Below the pieces are notes generated by a model. It was not told the DNA's origin and did no database searches. It was given only the letters and a program-made list of their open reading frames with translations. Position numbers and translations under genes: made by a program. A DNA stretch of 64,000 nt from Phycomyces blakesleeanus NRRL 1555(-) (lineage: Eukaryota > Mucoromycota > Mucoromycetes > Mucorales > Phycomycetaceae). The stretch covers positions 744,001 to 808,000 of the forward strand of contig NW_017265158.1 in assembly GCF_001638985.1 (NCBI RefSeq), read 5' to 3'. Below are positions 21,367 through 32,115 of this stretch, one piece after another (the stretch's first letter is position 1; each line of letters begins with the position of its first letter).

Positions 21367-24300
21367 ATGAATTCATTCTAATCCTGTAAAGTAGTGTTAG
21401 TATTGTACCTAGTAATTCGACGGGAGATGCAAAACGAGTCATTGGTGCTCGCTACACCTTCAACAGTTTGGTAACAAGCACCCAGCCTCCAAGCGACAAA
21501 AACACCATCCTGACATACTCTCCTTCGCTTACCTCACCTCCCACTCCATCACAACAGCCACACAGGCCACCAGTAAAAAAGAATACTTCGGCATCCTCAT
21601 CCTCATCTACATCCACATCACCAACTGATCCAGGACGCCATCAACGCTCAATCTCCTCTCCTCACAAATCATTTGATGCGTTCTTGATGGACACAAATGA
21701 CGAGTGGAGTGATACTCTCGAAGCATCTCCACGACCCAAACAAAGACCATTTCTACCCACAAAATTGGCTTCTAGCCCTCTCCCTGTCACTCTAACAACT
21801 CACGCCGAAGTACGGCCCGACATGAAAGCATATGTTCAAAACCTGCTTCAAGGTTAGTCAAAACCTGCATTGGGATTTGCGGTTATTATTATTGTTATTA
21901 TTATTGTTTTGAGTATTAGAAGAAGAAGAAATGATTGTTGTTGGATTTGGGGTGTTCATTTGGATCATTAATTTATAGATCCATCTAATATCCTGCTAAG
22001 TATACCTGAACAACAATCTGGAGACACATCGAAAACCACTAAATTTAAGCAAGTCTTGTCGAGTTCCAATGTTGATCTAGGTGTGTATATATATATATAT
22101 ATATATTTATTTATGCACATACATATAAATATCTACAAGTATATAATTAATTAATAAAATATGTTTTGTAGTTGCTCTAAGACAACTTAGTTGGAGTGGA
22201 ATTCCCAAAGAATTCCGCTTAATGGCGTGGCAACTTTTACTTGTAAGTTGATTTGTGTATATATGTATATATATATAAAGGGGTAAAAAAAAATTATGGA
22301 CAGAAAAACAGAATACTGATATTGGATTGTGTATTGAAATTTCACAAGGGATATTTACCTTGTAATTCTGCAAGACGAGTAGCTACACTGGCACGTAAAA
22401 GAAAGGAATACGCAGACAGCGTGGCAGCTTCTTATGCGCGAGGGACGAGTGGGTTAGATCAAGGGTTATGGCATCAGGTAATATTGAACAGACGTTTGGA
22501 AATGGCGATAAATGGGGAAGAAGAACAAAATACAAAAAAAAGAGAGAAAATTGTTTGATTAATTGGACATGTATGTACGTATATAGATTCACATTGATAT
22601 TCCACGTACAAATCCTGGTATTCCATTATATCATTATGAAACAACTCAAATGGTAATTTCTTTCTTTCTTTCATTCTTTTATTATTTATTATTATTTTGT
22701 AATAAAAGAAATTAAAGACATATGTATATGTATAAAGTGTATGTATTGCGTTAGAGTTAATGATGATTTTTTGTGTATTGGTGAATATTGCTTTAGTGTT
22801 TGGAACGGATATTGTATCAATGGGCTATTCGACACCCTGCAAGTGGTTATGTGCAGGGCATTAATGACTTGGTGACACCTATATTTGAGGTATTTTTGTC
22901 AGCCTATATCTGTAAGCCTACAAACTTTAGAGACAATGAAATGGGGATCTAAACCAATAAGAACAGCGGACGAAGATCCCGAAGAATACGATATCCGTCA
23001 ACTAGATCAAGAAGTCTTGGACGTGATTGAAGCCGATAGTTTCTGGTGCCTTTCCAAGCTTTTGGATGGTATTCAGGTATGGACACTCATACACAAACAA
23101 ACATAGGTATATAATAATGTATATTTTTCTGTGTTTTGTTTTTGGCTGTTCTTGTTTAGGACAACTATACATTTGCGCAACCTGGTATTCAGCGACAAAT
23201 TTCGACTCTTAAAGAACTTGTGTGCCGCATTGATGGTAGGACTGAATTATCTTACACAGTGAATATGCTTTTTTTTTTGTTCTTTGGCTAACACAAAAGT
23301 GGGGGGGGGGGGGGGGGGGTTTTTTCCATTTTAAAGGGGCCCGGGCCGCCCCTTTAAGGAAAAAGGGATTGAAATTTTTCCGTTTGCCCTTAGGGGGAAG
23401 AAATGCCCTTTAAAGAAAAAATTGCCCTTTAAAAACACAAATCCGAAGGGGGAAACATATTTTGGCCAAAGAACTTCCAAAAGGGTTTCCAAAATCCCAG
23501 GGGATGTTTGGGCCGCCCTTCTAGGAAAAGGGGCCCAACAACTTCCAAAAGTGGATTTTTAAGTAAGGGGGCCATTTTAAAAAAAAAAGGGCCAGACCAG
23601 ACCAGACCAGACCAGGTAAAATGACCCTTTTAATAACCTAACCTTTTAAAAGGGGGGGANNNNNNNNNNNNNNNNNNNNNNNNNNNNNNNNNNNNNNNNN
23701 NNNNNNNNNNNNNNNNNNNNNNNNNNNNNNNNNNNNNNNNNNNNNNNNNNNNNNNNNNNTTTTTCTGTGTTTTGTTTTTGGCTGTTCTTGTTTAGGACAA
23801 CTATACATTTGCGCAACCTGGTATTCAGCGACAAATTTCGACTCTTAAAGAACTTGTGTGCCGCATTGATGGTAGGACTGAATTATCTTACACAGTGAAT
23901 ATGCTTTTTTTTTTGTTCTTTGGCTAACACAAAAGTGGGGGGGGGGGGGGGGGTGTTTATTCTATTTGAAGTGCGCCTGGCCAGCCACTTACAGCAAGAG
24001 GGCATTGAATTTATTCAGTTTGCCTTTAGGTGGATGAATTGCCTTTTAATGAGAGAGTTGCCTTTGAAGAGCACAATTCGGATGTGGGACACATATTTGG
24101 CCGAAGGATCTTCAGAAGGGTTTTCAGAGTTCCATGTGTATGTTTGTGCTGCCTTTCTAGTAAAGTGGTCCGATCAACTTCAAAAGTTGGATTTTCAAGT
24201 AAGGGTGCAATTTAGAAAAAGAAAGGTCAAGACAAGACAAGACAAGACAAGTAAAAATGACCTTTTTATTATCTTATCTTTTTATAGGGCGTGATGATAT

Positions 24301-24413
24301 TTTTACAGCAATTGCCAACCCAAGGATGGGTAGAAAAGGATGTGGAGTTGCTATTATCAGAAGCATACATGTGGAAGACATTATTTCACAACGCTCCTAG
24401 CCATCTAAAATAA
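21152..24413 (+). CDS. GYP1: TBC-domain Rab GTPase-activating protein, TBC1D22/Gyp1-like (assembly-damaged)
   Basis: Model: 21152..21192, 21413..21852, 21979..22080, 22172..22242, 22349..22477, 22587..22652, 22797..22911, 22967..23076, 23796..23871 (duplicated at 23160..23235), 23972..24198 and 24288..24413. With one copy of the duplicated exon it is 500 aa. After a Ser/Pro/Thr-rich N terminus, the TBC domain shows LSWSGIPKEFRLMAWQLLL, IDIPRTNP (arginine-finger block), YVQGINDLVTPIFEVFLSAY (glutamine finger), ADSFWCLSKLLDGIQDNYTF, FAFRWMNCLLMREL and RMWDTYLAEG. The order and spacing are those of TBC1D22/Gyp1, a GAP for Ypt1/Rab1-type GTPases at the Golgi. A 55-bp intron (22912-22966) restores the frame between SAYI and DEDPEE. 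The 23236-23795 insertion is an assembly artefact, not biology. Confidence 0.9.
21333..21368. repeat. (AAAT)n microsatellite in intron 1 of the TBC gene
   Basis: Nine tandem AAAT units between coding exons 1 and 2. Confidence 0.95.
23124..23759. other. Assembly artefact: duplicated, degraded read end plus 100-N gap
   Basis: Bases 23124-23300 recur almost exactly at 23760-23936 (offset 636), including a whole TBC exon. After a run of about 19 G (23301-23319), the sequence to 23659 is a corrupted copy of 23954-24294. Homopolymers are stretched and many bases replaced: GTCAAGACAAG reads as GGCCAGACCAG. Exactly 100 N follow (23660-23759). The clean copy has 17 G. This is the signature of a poor sequencing read past a poly-G run, placed next to a gap. 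The region should be collapsed. Confidence 0.95.
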
Positions 24414-25674
24414 CTAGCCTACAAAATACACAATCAAAAGAAAAACAAAAAGTCAAAAACAAACAAGGATTCATACTTCTCCCCCACGACCCCCCCTTTA
24501 TTATTATTTGGCTTTTTATTTTTATTTTTAATTTATTTATTTATTTATTTATAATAATAATAATAATTCCCATATTTATATATACATGAAGCAAAAGAAC
24601 CAGAAGAACGAGTATAAACCGCCAAGGCTTTTGTATATAATTTCTGTATTTAAAATAATAGAGTAATACTGCCATCAAAAACAAAGCCAAGAAAAGAAAG
24701 AAAGAAAGAAAAAAGGCAGCCCTCCTTATTATCAACCAAGATATTAAAGGAATTATTCCTGTTTTCCTTTATATATTTATATATTTATATATGTTTTCTA
24801 GAGAGAAACTGATAATCATCTATAGATCTATATGAAACCTGGTCAATTACAAGTAGATCTTTATTCGCTCTCTTTGCTTGTTTTAAAAAGAACAGGGTTT
24901 TAATTACTAAAGGCATGGATCCAGACAATCTAAATATTATAAGAATGCCACACCCAAATATATGTATATATGTAAAGAAGCTCGCACAAGCTGTGGGCAA
25001 ACCAAACAGAAGAATGTGTATCAATTCCCCCCTTGATTTGTTGTTACTGCTCTTCCTATCTTAATTATCTGTTTATTCATTGATTTATTGCTTCTATATC
25101 TATATTCAGCTCAGGTTCATTAGTTCTCTGGGTCATTTTCTTTCTTTTTTCTTTTTACCCCTTATTTGCTTATTATTTTATACTTTTTCAATATTCGTTT
25201 TTTAGATTTCCTATTGTAATTTAACAGGGTGAAAGGCTGATTGTGGCAGAATTTTGTCCCACCAACTCATTATCACCATTTTATTTTGTAAATATATTAA
25301 TTATTATCATTATCATTATCATTATTATTATAATTATTATTATAATTGTAACTGTAACTGTAATTGTAATTGTAATTGTAACTGTAACTGTAATTGTAAT
25401 TGTAATTGTAATTGTAATTGTAATTGTAATTGTAATTGTAATTGTAATTGTAATTGTAATTGTAATTGTAATTGTAATTGTAATTATAATTGTAATTGTA
25501 ATACATTCGTGTATGTAGTAAACATAGTTTATATGAACGTATTTATGTGTGTGTGTATGTATGTCATGATTGCTTGTTAAGGAAAAGAGTAGTAAGAAGA
25601 AGAAAAGCATACAGAAAATAAATCAGAGGTGATTGTAACAAAAGGAAAAGAAAAGAAGTATTTTAAACACAAGC

Positions 25675-25716
<42 letters not shown>

Positions 25717-25876
25717 GCATATGTCTGTATATGTATATGTTTGTATATGCTTGTATGTGAATGTGTATGTGAATAAGTGAGTAAATGATCTATAGAAAAT
25801 AACGTAAAAAGAAGAAGAAAGGTACATGTAAAATATAGTGTATAAACCTTGTGATTGTTTGTTGTTGTTGTTGTTT

Positions 25877-25909
<33 letters not shown>

Positions 25910-26117
25910 TGTATGTAGGGTATTGTTTTTGGGTACAAATGAATAACTTGGCCAATATAATATAATGAAATTGCTGACCATAATGCATAAAGAAATGATT
26001 TCGTTCGGATGTACACATTTTGATACATTTGTAATATGTACAAAAAAATAAACCAATAAAAGGAAAATACGAATGTCCACTATTATCCTGGTGTCTTTTT
26101 CTTATATGTGTGTGTGC
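24414..26117. other. Intergenic, microsatellite-rich
   Basis: 3' flanks of two convergent genes. It contains (TTTA)n and (AAT)n near 24530-24565, a (TTATCA) run near 25300, the hexanucleotide array at 25344-25502, (TA)n near 25674-25702, and GT/GCGT runs near 25877-25910. The long ORFs here are translations of repeats (Tyr-Asn or Ile-Val polymers) and are not genes. Confidence 0.75.
25344..25502. repeat. (GTAATT)n hexanucleotide array
   Basis: About 26 units of GTAATT over 159 bp, with scattered GTAACT variants at the left end and one TATAAT near the right end. All six frames are open through it because the unit is six bases and free of stops. Confidence 0.97.
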
Positions 26118-26920
26118 TTAACCAATGGTGTTGACAATTTGAGAGTATGACATGTGGCGTGAGGGAGGCAGATCAAGATGATTGATTTTGGTGTTCTGGA
26201 ATGATGAGGAGTGATGAGGTATTGGCGGAGAAAGAGGGAATGAGGCAGACGATGCTGAGGAACAGACTGAATGATTAGAGTGTAGGCGCTGGGGTTTATA
26301 ATCGTAGACAACCGGCTTAATTGGCTGTGGTTTGACTATTTTGACTAATTTTCCTGAAAGCTGTCTAGGTATGTTGTTGATATGGTTGCTATTGTCGTTA
26401 GGGTTATGAATGTGGATTTGAAGAGATGGCTGGTGACGAGAACTGATCCATTCAAGTGGTGGATTTGACTGGTGCAAAGGTTGGGTAGGTGATGCTCGTT
26501 GGTATCTACGCGATCTGGGAGAAATATGGGTTCGGTAGTGTTGCATCATGTTGTCCTGGCGAGAGAATCTAGAAAGACAGCCGGGGTGCAGGCAGCCAAA
26601 GTTCTTTTCACCAGTGTGAATCCGGTTATGTCGGGCAAGATGTCCACTATGGATACGTAAATGTATTTTATACAGAGTAAGTACATCTACGTATATGTTG
26701 AATACATCAATAAAATCAATAAACCAAAAAAAAAAGTAGAGAGATGGTTCTACCTGGTAGTAAAGCTCTTATAGCATCCACTAAATGCACAGTGGTATTT
26801 TCTACGCATTCCGTTTTTTGGAATAGGGCTGATGATTTTATGTGAATGATTTGGTTCATTCAGTAGGCTAAGGTGTCTACCAGTAGCATCCTTGATGGAT
26901 AGAATAGAATCAGAATTCAT
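26118..26920 (-). CDS. Two-zinc-finger C2H2 transcription factor, NRG1-like
   Basis: Exons 26920..26754 and 26646..26118, 231 aa. It has two adjacent C2H2 fingers. Finger 1 is KYHCAFSGCYKSFTTSGHL...H (residues about 42-66) and continues through the TGEK linker. Finger 2 is FGCLHPGCLSRFSRQDNMM...H (about 72-96). The block FTTSGHLARHNRIHTGEKN and RFSRQDN..QHYRTH is that of the Nrg1/Nrg2 repressor type in yeasts. The intron falls within finger 1, between TTxS residues (AG|T). The C terminus is Ser/Pro/His/Asn-rich and probably disordered. The function as a DNA-binding regulator is clear; the targets are unknown. Confidence 0.88.
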
Positions 26921-29273
26921 GATTCTGGTAAAGATGTTTTAAAAGCGAAAGAGAAAGAGAAAGAGAAAGGAAAAGTAATTTGAAATTTGAAGTATATATA
27001 TAAATAAATAAAAATAAAAATAAATAAAGAGATCAAACAGGGTATTGGTTACAATGTTATTTATATAAAAAATTAAGATACACATCCAAACTTTAATGAG
27101 CCATTTATTAGAAGGGACGTACAACCCAAGCTATACAGCCCTTATGGTTTTCTATAATTAAATATTTATAATTAAAGCCTGTGGTCTCTGGGTAAGGTCA
27201 AATGGGGTCTTTGCGCACAGATCTAGACACACAAACATGGAATGGTGTGTATCGAGGTTGGTGTGGACTACTTGCAAGAACCAACGAGGATACATACGAA
27301 AACGTGCTGTATTCTATTTTCTTTAAAGAAATCTATTATAATAGCAAAACGTGATAATTGCTATAAAACAACAATAAGAATTTTTATATAGCACAAAAAA
27401 GCAACTTGCTCTATTATCATTATTTCTTATTCCCCCCTTTCTTTTTTATTTTTGGCTATCGTTTGGTGATTTGTGCCTGTAATTACGATATTCTTCTATA
27501 GAATCATAGTATTACAATACAACACCTATTAAAATTATATATATATATGTATATTATACACACAAAATAAATCTTAAAAAAATAATTATAATTATACATA
27601 TGAAAGTGTGTGCATAGAATGACTATAACATTGAAAACAATCAATCGATTATATGTATAATTTATGTCTGTACATTTAGCAAGAAAAGGAATAAGGCAAA
27701 AGCAATGAAGATATACTGTTAGTTGTCCTATAACAAACAAACAAATACATACATACATACATACATATATCAAATCATTAATATCTTACTAGTACGCCAC
27801 AATATATTACGCTGGAACAAAGACATTCTTTTGGCTGTTTTCATAATTTTCTGGGTTCTATCTCTTTTTGGTATTTTAAAGCAAAGCAACATTGCCACTC
27901 AAAAATAAACAAATAAAATTAAATAAAATAAAGCATGCAAGATCTAGATAAGCATATATCTAGCCGGACAGACCTTCACTTACTTATAACACACTACACA
28001 CAAAGCTCCTTATATGCAGGGTAAATGTATTAGATTATTACACAACATATATATTTCTTCACCATTAATGATATACAAGTTTTTTTTTGACTTTCACATT
28101 CTTGCTCCTCTCCTTTAGATACATTTATTTCTATTTCTTTTTCTATCTACCTAAACAAGTATATATATATATATATATCTTGTTTGTGCTTTTTAGGAAT
28201 AAGAAGAAGAAGAAGAAGAAGAAAAGTCAAGCCAAGCCAAGCCTTGGTACCTATAATAAAGAACAATTGACCAATTACATCTTATTTTAATAGTCAACAC
28301 TATATCTAAAAATATTCTATCCACTAGATAACAAGATTACATTAAATAATAAAATAATAAACCAAAAAAATCAAAAAAAAAGTGCAAATTAGAAATAGAA
28401 CCAAAAGCCCAGGCACACCTAAAACAATTAACTATTATTATTATTATTAATTATTTTTTAAAATAATAATAATAATTGAAATATATTTTAAAAATATTTA
28501 AAGATATTAACCAAAAATTAAAAGAAAAAGAAGTATGCTCGATGTGCATCATACATATCAGCCTTTTTTTCTTCTTTCTTCTTTTTTTTTGTATTGAGAT
28601 ACTTTGGTTATTGTTTCAATAGAGCCCATGAATTGCATTATCATGTGACCTTATTTTAGCTTCAAGGTAAACTAATAGCAGTAACAAGCAACAGCAATAT
28701 TTTTTAATTTTAATTGTAAAAAAGAATAAATCTAGCAACCATATTTATTGGCAAAAATGAACAAATGTTACATACAAAATAAGTCAATGAAAAGACTGTA
28801 CTATACGCTTGTCAGTGCAAAACATGAAATAATCATCCAAAAGGCGATTTACAAAAATACAAGCAACGATTCTACTATAAACACCTTTTATATATGTACA
28901 AAACTATACAGAATCCAACAACAAAAGTACCAGCAATAAATAGGAAGGATTTAAAATAAAAGTAAAACAAAAATAAGGGATTTTTTTGGCAATAGTCCTC
29001 TTCTTCTCCTTAATTACAGTGTTCCTAAATACTGGATTTTTACTAATATGATATAATGGCAAATGCACATGACCCTTTAGAGTTTTTTATTGTTCTTTCA
29101 CTTTATAAAAAAAATCAATAAACAAATAAACTACTGATAGACTTGGATCAAATAAGTTTTTTTTTTTAAAAAAAATGAGCGCCGTAATTGTGAGTCTGAG
29201 AAAATATTATTCAAACTCAAATCGCAAGTTATTTTGAATCCGACGCGGTAATTAAACACTAATAATTTTAATA
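26921..29273. other. Gene-poor AT-rich region
   Basis: Contains GAAA-type runs at 26945-26970, (CATA)n near 27745-27765, TA runs and (AAG)n near 28200-28222. No coding region beyond chance ORFs was seen. The first part should hold the NRG1-like promoter. Confidence 0.5.
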
Positions 29274-29936
29274 CAGTGTTTCTACTTGAGTTTGAGACAA
29301 AAAAAAATTAGCTTAGACAAAGTAGACATTTATTCTGGCTTTTTTTATCTATCAGTCTAAATATCTCAAAGAGACAAACTATTTTCGATAAAATTATTGG
29401 ATTGTCGTTGTTGCTGCTACTTGTTCGCTTGATTTTATCAGATCTTTAGAAAGCAGTTAGACTTGAATTTTGTATTTTTTATTTCTAGACAAGTACTCGG
29501 GTTCATTAAGAACATCTTCAGCAGTTAGATTTCGAAAAACATTATATATAGTGAATATTAGCCACACCGAGAATTGAATACATGTCAAAAAGAAATATTC
29601 AAGTTGTGCTTATTTAATAAAAGAAAATTTGAACTTTTTGACGATCCAAATCCCCTTTCTTTATTGGTCTGTAAAACCTGTAATACACTGTGGCAGCGAG
29701 ATGTTAATGCTGAAAAAATTTGATGACAGTTGCTTTGTCAACTTGGAGAGGAACCTATCGACCAACTGCTTTGCAAAAATGTGATAAAGTCAAGCAGACA
29801 AGCAACAACCATCCAATCATTGTACCTAAATTAGTTTGTCTCTTTGAGACATTTAGACATATAGGCAAAATACCTGAATAAGTGTCTATGTTGTCTAAGC
29901 TAAATTGTTTTATCTCAAACTCAAGTAGAAACACTG
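29274..29936. mobile_element. Non-autonomous Tc1/mariner-type element with long terminal inverted repeats
   Basis: A 663-bp unit begins CAGTGTTTCTACTTGAG and ends with its inverse CTCAAGTAGAAACACTG. It is bracketed by TA on both sides (29272-29273 and 29937-29938), the hallmark TA target duplication of Tc1/mariner. The inverted arms extend about 185 bp with mismatches, so the element is almost a foldback structure with a short centre. No transposase ORF is inside. A one-armed relative lies at 38475. Confidence 0.9.
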
Positions 29937-29938
29937 TA

Positions 29939-30489
29939 GTTAGATAGATTATTATTATTTTTTATCAAAGGAATTAAAATGATACCAAGTACATATACTC
30001 TGACGTAAAGGATAATATGCTCAAAGGGATATTCGGTATATATATATAATGTATTTACATAAAAGCTAGTTAAATTAGGATATTAATATCTTGAAATCTA
30101 ATAAATGTTCTATTTATTCTTTACAAAAGAAACCAAAAAAGAATGAGTATATTTTTTTTTATTAATTTGCTTTATTGACCAAACACCCGATTACTGTTTT
30201 AAGCTCTTTACCCGTCACGTAGATATTGATCATTCTCATACTTATACCTAACTCCCCAAAAAAAAAGACTGGCACATACAAGTAAAAGTTTAGTTGGGGG
30301 AATAGGGTGAGTGAAATTATTAATACAGTAAATGTTCATATACGATGTTCTCTATTGCCATTATGGAAAGATACTAAAATTTGATATAAGCTTATCATAT
30401 ATATATATATGTAAATAAATTGAGCAATAATAATATTTTATCCTGAAATTCGTTCTTGTTATATAAATAAAATAGTTTGCTATTATATT
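29939..30489. other. Intergenic
   Basis: AT-rich sequence between the Tc1-type element and the zinc-knuckle pseudogene. No feature supported. Confidence 0.5.
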
Positions 30490-31274
30490 TTCAATTTTTT
30501 TTACATAGCAGTTGTTGTATGTAGTCGCAATAGTCATGCATGCAGAAGATACTACCGCACCATAATTTTTAAGGCCATTCAAGCTGACAGTAAGATTAAC
30601 TCCGTTAGTTTGCATCGGCTCTGTATATAATGCCTGAAGATGTTGTAGTCTAGGGTAATGGTGTGGCAACTATACTATCGTTAAACGACCATAAATTGCT
30701 CTGTAAACTCGGTACCAGAAATCTTGATCAACTAAATCAGTTGATAAATCTGAGACGCCTCAAAGGATATAGTAATTGATAAAAAGGCTGTGCGTTATAC
30801 ACCACCTCGCGCAAGAAAGACGATTGCACGATAATTCTGCCTCGAGCACGTTGTATATGATCATTATTGGAGATAAAGGAATCGAGAGTAATGGACAAGG
30901 TATATCGTTGATGAGGGCCAAGATCCCTATTTAACAACTGTAGCAAAGTCATGTCATGGTTTGGGCATATAGGACTTCTTTTAGTTGAATGACCTTGAGC
31001 TCCACATGAGTTGCAAACAACGAGAACATAAGCAGCTTTCTTTGCTCTCAACTCACCAAGAGTATTATTGTGCTTGTGTCCTAAATAATAAAATAACGAT
31101 GAACACTAGTTTCTTGCTTAATACATAGGGTACACTCCGATGAATGTTTCAATTTACTTTTTCTTTTAGTAAAAGTAAAGCTTTTTCTTGGAGACCTTGT
31201 TCTTGCTCGTCTAATTTTTGTTGCTTTTTATTTCGAATCAACTCTTCTGCTGCAGGATAGAGCGTAGGACGCAT
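30490..31274 (-). pseudogene. Decayed zinc-knuckle ORF, probably transposon-derived
   Basis: A possible first exon (ATG at 31274) gives MRPTLYPAAEELIRNKK and a Gln/Leu/Lys helix to a GTAAAT donor. A second block (about 31085-30737) reads LRAKKAAYVLVVCNSCGAQG, then HSTKRSPICPNH, a CxxCxxxGH(x)nC zinc-knuckle, followed by LNRDLGPHQRYTLSITLDSF. The same strand then has DFWYRVYRAIYGRLTIV, a stop, and LPHHYPRLQHLQALYTEP. The exon phases do not join cleanly and the frame has stops, so it is a broken gene. Such knuckle ORFs recur in transposon-rich parts of Mucoromycota genomes (general impression, not checked). Confidence 0.5.
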
Positions 31275-32115
31275 CGTAGGGTAACATTGAAAAGAAAGAA
31301 ATAAAGAAAAGATGCTCAAGAAGTGAATAAGAACATATTCAGTAGTGAGTTATCTTTTAATTTATATAAAGCCAAGCACAGCCACTTTCCCGGCAGTTCA
31401 ATTCATCATTTTCTGTGGTAAAGGCCAAGGAAATCTAGTTTAATGTCTATTACAAGCAAATAAAACTACCGTCTGTTTAAAGCAACATTCTATACCATGG
31501 GTGGGCAGTTACCACATCAGACAGAGTTGGAGAAGAGGAAGCAGCAATCATTGTGTTACAAAGAACACACAATTTTGAATTTTTATTTAAAATAAAAAAT
31601 AAACTGCTGGGAGTACCAGTTTTAACTAAAATATTTAAGTTCAATATAAAAATGTATTTAAAGAGGACTACTGAAGATGCTCTTTACATATATATATATA
31701 TATATATATATTTGTATTTTTTGTATGCTTATCAAAAGAAAAAAGACAAGCTTAATCGACTGTGATTTTTATATTCGATTAACTACTCTATTAGTACCTT
31801 TTATCAGAATCTCCTTTTTCTTTTACCTTGTCTCAACTAGATCCCCTTTCTATCCCAAATTTTATTCTTTTGTGTCTCAATTCTCATTTTTTGTCTGTCC
31901 AAAAAAGGTAAGAATATTGTCTAGAAATTAATTTTCATTCGTCCAAAAAAAAAACACTAACTAACATCGTCTCAATCTTGAGTAAGAAACACTGTAATGA
32001 ATTTAATGTGGGTGATAAAGACAGCCTACAAAAATAAAATATAAAAAATAAAATATATAAATAAAAATAAAAAATTATTATAATAAAAAAAAATTTAAAC
32101 TTATTTGACTGTTCG
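31275..32115. other. Intergenic with an element-end remnant
   Basis: AT-rich. At 31965-31994 a sequence ending TCAATCTTGAGTAAGAAACACTG, then TA, resembles the terminal repeat of the 29274 element and is probably a solitary broken end. The rest before 32116 is the promoter side of the dehydratase gene and is full of A/T runs. Confidence 0.5.

Noticed and set aside
22885..22966. Apparent frameshift in the TBC domain between SAYI and the next block
   Set aside because: A 55-bp GTAAGC...AACAG intron (22912-22966) restores the frame and the expected spacing, so no mutation is needed.
25243..25610. Several long overlapping ORFs of repeated Ile-Val, Tyr-Asn or Asn-Cys
   Set aside because: They are translations of a GTAATT hexamer array in every frame, not genes.
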